Shown piece after piece: positions 59,636-64,000 of a DNA stretch of 64,000 nt. The position numbers and the translations under genes are program-made. The first letter of the stretch is position 1. Each line of letters opens with the position of its first letter. A model generated the notes under the pieces. It was not told the origin of the DNA and did no database searches. It saw nothing but the letters and a program-made list of their open reading frames with translations. The stretch lies in NCBI GenBank assembly GCA_937982565.1, contig CALJLN010000047.1, positions 62,001-126,000 of the forward strand, read 5' to 3'. Origin of the DNA: UBA2421 sp002343075. GTDB taxonomy: Bacteria > Planctomycetota > Phycisphaerae > Tepidisphaerales > Tepidisphaeraceae.

Positions 59636-60505
59636 ATGCTTCTCGCGTTCAGTACCAATGCATTCACCCGGTTTTCCCTTGACGCCGCTGTTCGATCGAT
59701 TGCCTGGGCGGGGTTTGCCGGTGTTGAGATTTTGGCAGACGTCCCCCATGCGTATCCCGATCAGATTGACGACGCACTTATCCGGGGGCTATGTGGCACC
59801 TTGGATGAGACGGGGTTGCGTGTGAGCAATGTGAATGCCAACTGCAGCTTTGGCTATTGGCGACACGCTCCGCCGGAGCCGTACTTTGAGCCTAGTCTCA
59901 TTAGCCCAGTCGAGCAGTATCGTGCCGATCGCGTGCGGATGATTTTAAAGACATTAGAGTTTGCGCGCAAGATTGGCGCGCCCGCCATTAGCATCACCAG
60001 CGGGCGCTGTCTTGGCGGAATGCCGCCGGCGCGGGCGGCGAGGCAGTTTGCGGAGTCGATTAAGCCTGTGCTCGATGTCGCTGAACGACTTGAGGTGAAT
60101 GTCGGCATTGAGTGCGAGCCGGGGCTTTTCATTGAGTATGTAACCGAGTTGAGCGAGTGGATCGACCGGCTCGGCAGTGCCCGCCTGGGGGCAAATCTGG
60201 ACATTGGGCACAGTGTAGTGATGGGCGAGCGCATCAGCGATGTGGTGCAATCGCTAGCCGGTCGCATCTGGAATCTGCACGTCGAAGATCTGCCGGGGCG
60301 GAAGCACTATCACACCATCCCCGGCGAAGGGATGCTTGATTGGGAGGCCCTTGCCGCAGCACTCGATGCGATCGGTTTCGACCAATTTGCAACAGTTGAG
60401 CTTTACACCGAGACCGCCGACCCTGATGCGGCCGCGCGGAAGAGTTTTGATTTCCTTCGGGGTATCTTCAAAATCGACAAGCCGCTGCGTGAATCAAATG
60501 GATAG
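59636..60505 (+). CDS. Sugar phosphate isomerase/epimerase-like TIM-barrel protein
   Basis: A 289-residue protein of the AP-endonuclease-2/xylose-isomerase-like TIM barrel. Likely metal ligands are seen in VNVGIECEPGLFIEY, GANLDIGHSVVMGE, WNLHVEDLPGRKHYHTIPGEG and ATVELYTE. The substrate is unknown. The ATG at 59636 gives the first barrel strand (LLAFSTNAFTRFSL); longer starts add unlikely residues. The gene overlaps the DUF2064 gene by eight bases, so the two are translated together. Confidence 0.82.
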   Translation: MLLAFSTNAFTRFSLDAAVRSIAWAGFAGVEILADVPHAYPDQIDDALIRGLCGTLDETGLRVSNVNANCSFGYWRHAPPEPYFEPSLISPVEQYRADRVRMILKTLEFARKIGAPAISITSGRCLGGMPPARAARQFAESIKPVLDVAERLEVNVGIECEPGLFIEYVTELSEWIDRLGSARLGANLDIGHSVVMGERISDVVQSLAGRIWNLHVEDLPGRKHYHTIPGEGMLDWEALAAALDAIGFDQFATVELYTETADPDAAARKSFDFLRGIFKIDKPLRESNG

Positions 60506-61226
60506 AAAGTGCCAAGACCCGAGCTTCGAGCAGATTAGCGCAGTGCTTCGTCTCACGATAATGGCGAAGTATCCGACGCCCGGCACAGTGAAAACGCGGC
60601 TGACGCCGAAGTTGACTCCCGAACAGGCGGCGCGGGTGCAAACCGTGTTCATTCGTCATTGGATTCGGCGTGTTAGTTCACTTAGGGTCGCGCTGCCAGT
60701 CGTATTTGCGGATCCGCCTGAGATGGTGCTGCCGTTTGCCGCGCTCTTGCCTCGGGAGTTGTTTGGGGTCATCGAGCCGCAAGCTTCCGGCGATCTGGGC
60801 GAACGGCTGATCGACGCCACATCGCGCCTCCAGTCGCCGTTGCCATTTCGGCCATTCTTCATTGGGGTTGATAGCCCTGATGTACCTGATGCAACACTGA
60901 TTCATGCGATGCGTCTGGTGAAGCAAGGCACAGTTGTCATCGGTGCCGCGGGCGATGGCGGGTTCTGGAGCGTGGGGCTTGGTGCGGGTGTGGACGCCGC
61001 CACCCTGTTTAGAGATATCGAGTGGTCGAGCGGGCGTGAAGCGTCACAGGTTATCGCACGGGCACAGAAGGCAGGGTATGATGTCCGGCATGCCGGAATG
61101 TGGGACGACGTTGACCGCCCCGATGACCTCCGCCGGTTGATGCGCCGATTGAAGGCAAGCCGAGTTGAGCTTGATCGTGCATTGTATCGATCACTGAAAT
61201 TCTTACCGCGAGAGTTACAAGCATGA
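60498..61226 (+). CDS. DUF2064 glycosyltransferase-like protein
   Basis: A 242-residue protein of the DUF2064/TIGR04282 type: LTIMAKYPTPGTVKTRLTPKLT at the start, GVIEPQASGDLGERLIDA, the nucleotide-sugar-like FIGVDSPDVPDA, and AGDGGFWSVGL. The family has a GT-A-like fold and is found in glycosylation or arsenosugar pathways. The ATG at 60498 overlaps the isomerase stop. Its own stop overlaps the receiver gene (ATGA). Confidence 0.82.
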   Translation: MDRKCQDPSFEQISAVLRLTIMAKYPTPGTVKTRLTPKLTPEQAARVQTVFIRHWIRRVSSLRVALPVVFADPPEMVLPFAALLPRELFGVIEPQASGDLGERLIDATSRLQSPLPFRPFFIGVDSPDVPDATLIHAMRLVKQGTVVIGAAGDGGFWSVGLGAGVDAATLFRDIEWSSGREASQVIARAQKAGYDVRHAGMWDDVDRPDDLRRLMRRLKASRVELDRALYRSLKFLPRELQA

Positions 61227-61723
61227 CAGAACAGCAAACCCCACCCAATCCCAATCCGAGCCACGAGAGCTTTTTGCCCCAATCGACGGTGCTCATTGTA
61301 GATGACAACGCGCAGAATCTGGAACTGCTTCAGGCATTCCTCGAAACACTTCCCGTGAGACTTGTGACTGCAGTTGATGGTGTCGAGGCACTGGACGCGG
61401 TCAAGGCGCATAACCCGGACCTGATTTTGCTGGACATCATGATGCCGCGGATGAGTGGCTTTCAGGTTTGCCGAACTCTCAAGGCCGACGCCAAAACGCG
61501 CGACATCCAGATTTTGATGGTCACAGCGCTGAATGAACTGGGTGATATCGAGCAGGCAAGCGAGTGTGGCACGGACGATTTTGTTAGCAAGCCTGTCAAT
61601 AAATTCGAGTTGCTGACGCGCGTGAAAAGCTTGCTTCGAGTCCGGCACTTAAAAAATGAGCTGGAGCGGGCGTTGACCTACCTCCACGAAATTGAGACGG
61701 AAGATGAGGGTACACCGGGGTGA
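61223..61723 (+). CDS. Stand-alone response regulator receiver protein
   Basis: A 166-residue protein with one receiver domain at about residues 22-140: acidic pair VLIVDDNAQNL, phospho-acceptor Asp in LILLDIMMPRMSG, Thr in MVTALNE and Lys in VSKPVNKFEL. A short helical tail follows, with no DNA-binding output domain. No histidine kinase is nearby. It is coupled to the DUF2064 gene by an ATGA overlap, an uncommon pairing. Confidence 0.92.
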   Translation: MTEQQTPPNPNPSHESFLPQSTVLIVDDNAQNLELLQAFLETLPVRLVTAVDGVEALDAVKAHNPDLILLDIMMPRMSGFQVCRTLKADAKTRDIQILMVTALNELGDIEQASECGTDDFVSKPVNKFELLTRVKSLLRVRHLKNELERALTYLHEIETEDEGTPG

Positions 61724-61747
61724 TGGCACCAACCGACGCTTAAGACC

Positions 61748-62359
61748 ATGACCTCTTCCTCGACCAACCTCTCCGAGTTCGTGGCGGCAGTCGCCGCAAA
61801 GCAACCAACCCCCGGCGGTGGCGCGGTGGCGGGCGTCGTGGGCGCACTGGCAGCGGCGATTGGGGAGATGGCAGTCAACTACAGCGTCGGAAAAAAGGGT
61901 CTTGAATCGTGCCAGCCGGCGCTTGAATCATCGCTCAGGCACCTGACGGCCGCCCGCATGATGATGCTTCAACTGGCAGCCGAAGATCAACTGGCATTTG
62001 AAGCGTCGCAGGCGTTGAAGAAGGGCGGGGCGGGCCCCGACGAATTGGCCGCTGCGTTACTGACGGCGATTCGCGTCCCGCAAGCGATCGCTGCCACAGC
62101 GGCGGCGGTGTTGGACCAGGCGGTTAAAGCCGCTCCGATTGCCAACCGATGGCTTTTGAGCGATTTGGCAGTTTGCGCCGAATTGGCGATGGCGACGGTC
62201 CGTTGCGGGACCTATAACGTTCGCGTCAATCTCAACGAGGACTTGCCGGCGACTGATCGTGAACAGTTTCGAAGCTGGTGCGAAGTTTTGCAGCACCGGT
62301 GTGTGCGCAAGATCGGTGACCTGATTCCATTGATCTGGAATCGGATCGAGAACGGGTAA
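61748..62359 (+). CDS. Cyclodeaminase/cyclohydrolase family protein (FchA-like)
   Basis: A 203-residue protein of the formiminotransferase-cyclodeaminase C-terminal family. PTPGGGAVAGVVGALAAAIG near residue 22 is the family signature, and helices follow with AEDQLAFEA. Free-standing members act as methenyltetrahydrofolate cyclohydrolase or formimino-THF cyclodeaminase in one-carbon metabolism. The formiminotransferase half is absent here. It lies 24 bases after the receiver gene. Confidence 0.88.
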   Translation: MTSSSTNLSEFVAAVAAKQPTPGGGAVAGVVGALAAAIGEMAVNYSVGKKGLESCQPALESSLRHLTAARMMMLQLAAEDQLAFEASQALKKGGAGPDELAAALLTAIRVPQAIAATAAAVLDQAVKAAPIANRWLLSDLAVCAELAMATVRCGTYNVRVNLNEDLPATDREQFRSWCEVLQHRCVRKIGDLIPLIWNRIENG

Positions 62360-62363
62360 ACCT

Positions 62364-62636
62364 GTGCCTTCCGACCCGAGAGATTACAAGCTCGATCTTT
62401 CAACCACTCGAAACTCCGGCGGCTTGAGCTCCGGATCGAACCGTGCGGAAATCTTGGCGCGCGGCGAGGCGCGGCCATTTCTTCAAGCCATGTTTGCATG
62501 CTGTAGTGTCTATCAGAGGATTTACCGCAGCGAAGATGGTCGGCGGTACGATGGTGCCTGCCCCAAGTGTGGCAAACGCGTCCGCTTTATTGTAGGCCCC
62601 GGCGGTACTGCATCCCGGTCGTTTGTGATAGAATGA
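62364..62636 (+). CDS. Small zinc-ribbon-like protein
   Basis: A 90-residue protein starting at GTG 62364, four bases after the cyclodeaminase stop. The C-terminal half holds possible metal ligands (MFACCSVYQRIYR and GACPKCGKRVRFIVGPGG). The N-terminal half is polar. No named family is recognised; such short Cys-pair proteins occur widely in planctomycetes. Confidence 0.6.
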   Translation: MPSDPRDYKLDLSTTRNSGGLSSGSNRAEILARGEARPFLQAMFACCSVYQRIYRSEDGRRYDGACPKCGKRVRFIVGPGGTASRSFVIE

Positions 62637-62670
62637 GGTTGTTTGAAAACACGGAGGTTAAGCCCAGATC

Positions 62671-63186
62671 ATGTCCACCGCAGCACCCGCACGACAGGGA
62701 ACTTACGAGTTTGGCAAGCCGCTTGGTAAATGCGCCATAAGCGGCGCCGACATCTCGCCCGGCGATAAGTTCATGGCCGCACTACGCGAGTCGCCGCTCG
62801 GCTTCGAACGTCTCGATATCGCAACGGCGGCTTGGGACGACTTTGCAAAGGATGGCCTCGTCGCATTCTGGCAGGCGGTTATGCCTGAACCGAATAAAGT
62901 CAAGAAGCTATTCGTCGATGATACGGTGCTCTGCGAATTGTTCGAGCGCCTCTCCGATGTTCAGGAACCGCCGAAGGTGAGCTTTCGATTTGTGCTAGGG
63001 TTGATCTTAATGCGAAAGAGACTTCTCAGTTATGAAACCTCACGGCATGATCAGAACCACGATGTCTGGACCGTCAAACTCAAGGGCCGCGATAAGCCCT
63101 GCGAAATGATCGACCCAAGGCTTACAGAAGATCAACTCGGAGAAGTCACGCAGCAGATTGGCCAGATATTGAACAGCGAACTCTAG
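62671..63186 (+). CDS. Conserved hypothetical protein
   Basis: A 171-residue soluble protein. The N-terminus has a single Cys pattern (LGKCAISGADISPGDKFMAAL) and the middle is helical (FVLGLILMRKRLLSYET). No catalytic motif or membrane segment is clear. GGAGG lies 13 bases before the ATG, rather far for a ribosome-binding site. It sits between a small zinc-ribbon protein and a lipoprotein gene. No function is assigned. Confidence 0.6.
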   Translation: MSTAAPARQGTYEFGKPLGKCAISGADISPGDKFMAALRESPLGFERLDIATAAWDDFAKDGLVAFWQAVMPEPNKVKKLFVDDTVLCELFERLSDVQEPPKVSFRFVLGLILMRKRLLSYETSRHDQNHDVWTVKLKGRDKPCEMIDPRLTEDQLGEVTQQIGQILNSEL

Positions 63187-63237
63187 CTGAATGCCTGCCC
63201 GAATGAATACAGAAGCAACAGAAGGGGAGACACAGCG

Positions 63238-64000
63238 ATGGAAGCACGACCTTCATTACATCATCCGCGACGAGGCGCGTTCACTGCCGATCTGTGTCTT
63301 CCCAGCCCCTCAGCGCTGCGGACGGCCGTGATCGCGGCCCGGCTTCTTCGGCTTGGTTTTTGCTGGCCTTGTCTGTGCGTGATTGCCTGCACCCACCTGC
63401 TCGGCTGCAAGGGTTCGCCCTCAGCGAGCCAGCCTGAAGGCTATTTTGGTGTGACGGAGACTTTGATTGACGTCGTTGGCGCCATCAACAACAACAATGG
63501 CCAGCTTCCGACGCTGTGGGCCAAAGGCGACTTTGAGGCGACATTTTCCGATCGAGGGCGATCTCAGTTTGTGAATGGCTCGGCAACCATCCTGGTCCGC
63601 AAACCGAGCGAGTTTCGGCTGGTCGGGAAGAAGGACATCGCCGGACAGATTTTTGAGCTTGGTACAACGCGCGATGAGTATTGGATGATTGTGCGCCCTG
63701 AAGCGGACACCATGTGGTGGGGCAGTTTCGAGAAGCTCGCCACGGCCGATTCAGCACTCATTCCGATTCAACCTGATTTGCTATCTGAAGTATTGGCCGT
63801 CGGTGACCTCAATACCGACCTCACGCGTGAGCCGGCGCCGGTGATGCGGTTCAACAACGACGCAGATGCGTACATGTTCGTCTGGATTGTCAGGGCGCAG
63901 TCGAAGTGGGTCGCTCAGAAGGAAGTGTGGTATGACCGGGAGACCAAGCATCCGCGGTTGGTACTGTTGTTCGACGTCGATGGCCGGATTGTGCTGCGGG
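63238..64000 (+). CDS. Lipoprotein, LolA-like (3' partial)
   Basis: The frame is open from ATG 63238 to the window edge (at least 254 residues). A GGGGAG site lies about ten bases upstream. After a long N-terminal stretch comes a hydrophobic segment ending in a Cys (CVIACTHLLGCKGSPSAS). The body has strand-rich wording (LPTLWAKGDFEATFSDRGR, SATILVRKPSEFRLVGKK, EYWMIVRPEADTMWWGS) like the LolA/LppX outer-membrane lipoprotein fold. The unusually long region before the lipobox suggests an internal start. Family assignment is tentative. Confidence 0.6.
   Translation, partial: MEARPSLHHPRRGAFTADLCLPSPSALRTAVIAARLLRLGFCWPCLCVIACTHLLGCKGSPSASQPEGYFGVTETLIDVVGAINNNNGQLPTLWAKGDFEATFSDRGRSQFVNGSATILVRKPSEFRLVGKKDIAGQIFELGTTRDEYWMIVRPEADTMWWGSFEKLATADSALIPIQPDLLSEVLAVGDLNTDLTREPAPVMRFNNDADAYMFVWIVRAQSKWVAQKEVWYDRETKHPRLVLLFDVDGRIVLR

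Noticed and set aside
1..64000. tRNA, rRNA, CRISPR arrays or insertion sequences
   Set aside because: None was seen; intergenic gaps over 300 bases contain no cloverleaf, repeat-spacer or transposase pattern I could support.

Overview
The window looks like chromosomal DNA from a Planctomycetota bacterium, probably close to the Phycisphaerae. The clues are a PEP-CTERM exported protein, several FHA-domain proteins, an MJ0042-type zinc ribbon, a Tad/Flp pilus locus, a bacterial ubiquitin-like operon with a RING-like protein, and a moderately high GC content. This placement is inference; no rRNA marker is present. I saw no rRNA, tRNA, CRISPR array, transposase or integrase.

Layout. 1-3090: the end of a ferredoxin/cyclic-nucleotide-binding fusion protein and a membrane cytochrome-like partner. 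3205-10356: transketolase, MoeA, a small exported peptide, an ABC exporter, a DUF429 protein and two unknown proteins. 10679-20486: a Tad pilus locus with two near-identical Flp pilins, prepilin peptidase, TadE, CpaB, the CpaC secretin, TadZ, TadA, TadB, TadC and a lipoprotein, closed by a strong terminator. 20637-24694: a PutA-type proline catabolic enzyme and a PEP-CTERM protein. 25005-30321: nucleotide-sugar genes (C-methyltransferase, UDP-glucuronate decarboxylase-like SDR, Ugd, glucose-1-phosphate cytidylyltransferase, PIG-L deacetylase).

30365-36887 on the minus strand is the standout: a compact operon encoding a ubiquitin-like protein, an E1-like adenylating enzyme, a membrane-anchored JAB/JAMM peptidase, a multi-pass membrane protein with a C-terminal FHA domain, an FHA-RING-membrane protein, and an E2-like protein with an N-terminal zinc ribbon. 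A methyltransferase is coupled at the 3' end. Most junctions overlap by 4-11 bases. In outline this is a complete Ubl activation, conjugation and deconjugation pathway with a candidate E3. The FHA-RING pairing recalls the eukaryotic ligases RNF8 and CHFR.

37158-42347 returns to exopolysaccharide genes on the plus strand (Wzc-like autokinase, an initiating sugar transferase fused to a degenerate GGDEF-like domain, a GT4 glycosyltransferase). 42420-53394 holds an HD phosphohydrolase, PolX, an asymmetric heterodimeric ABC exporter pair and DnaE. 53608-57342 (minus) pairs a GalU-type pyrophosphorylase with a plant-like glucuronokinase and a large membrane protein. With Ugd this gives two possible routes to UDP-glucuronate, which the decarboxylase-like SDR could turn into UDP-xylose. 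57371-59438 (minus) has an FHA protein, a DMT transporter and a coiled-coil lipoprotein. 59636-64000 (plus) has a TIM-barrel isomerase, a DUF2064 protein, a receiver protein, a cyclodeaminase-like enzyme, two small conserved unknowns and the start of a lipoprotein cut by the window edge.
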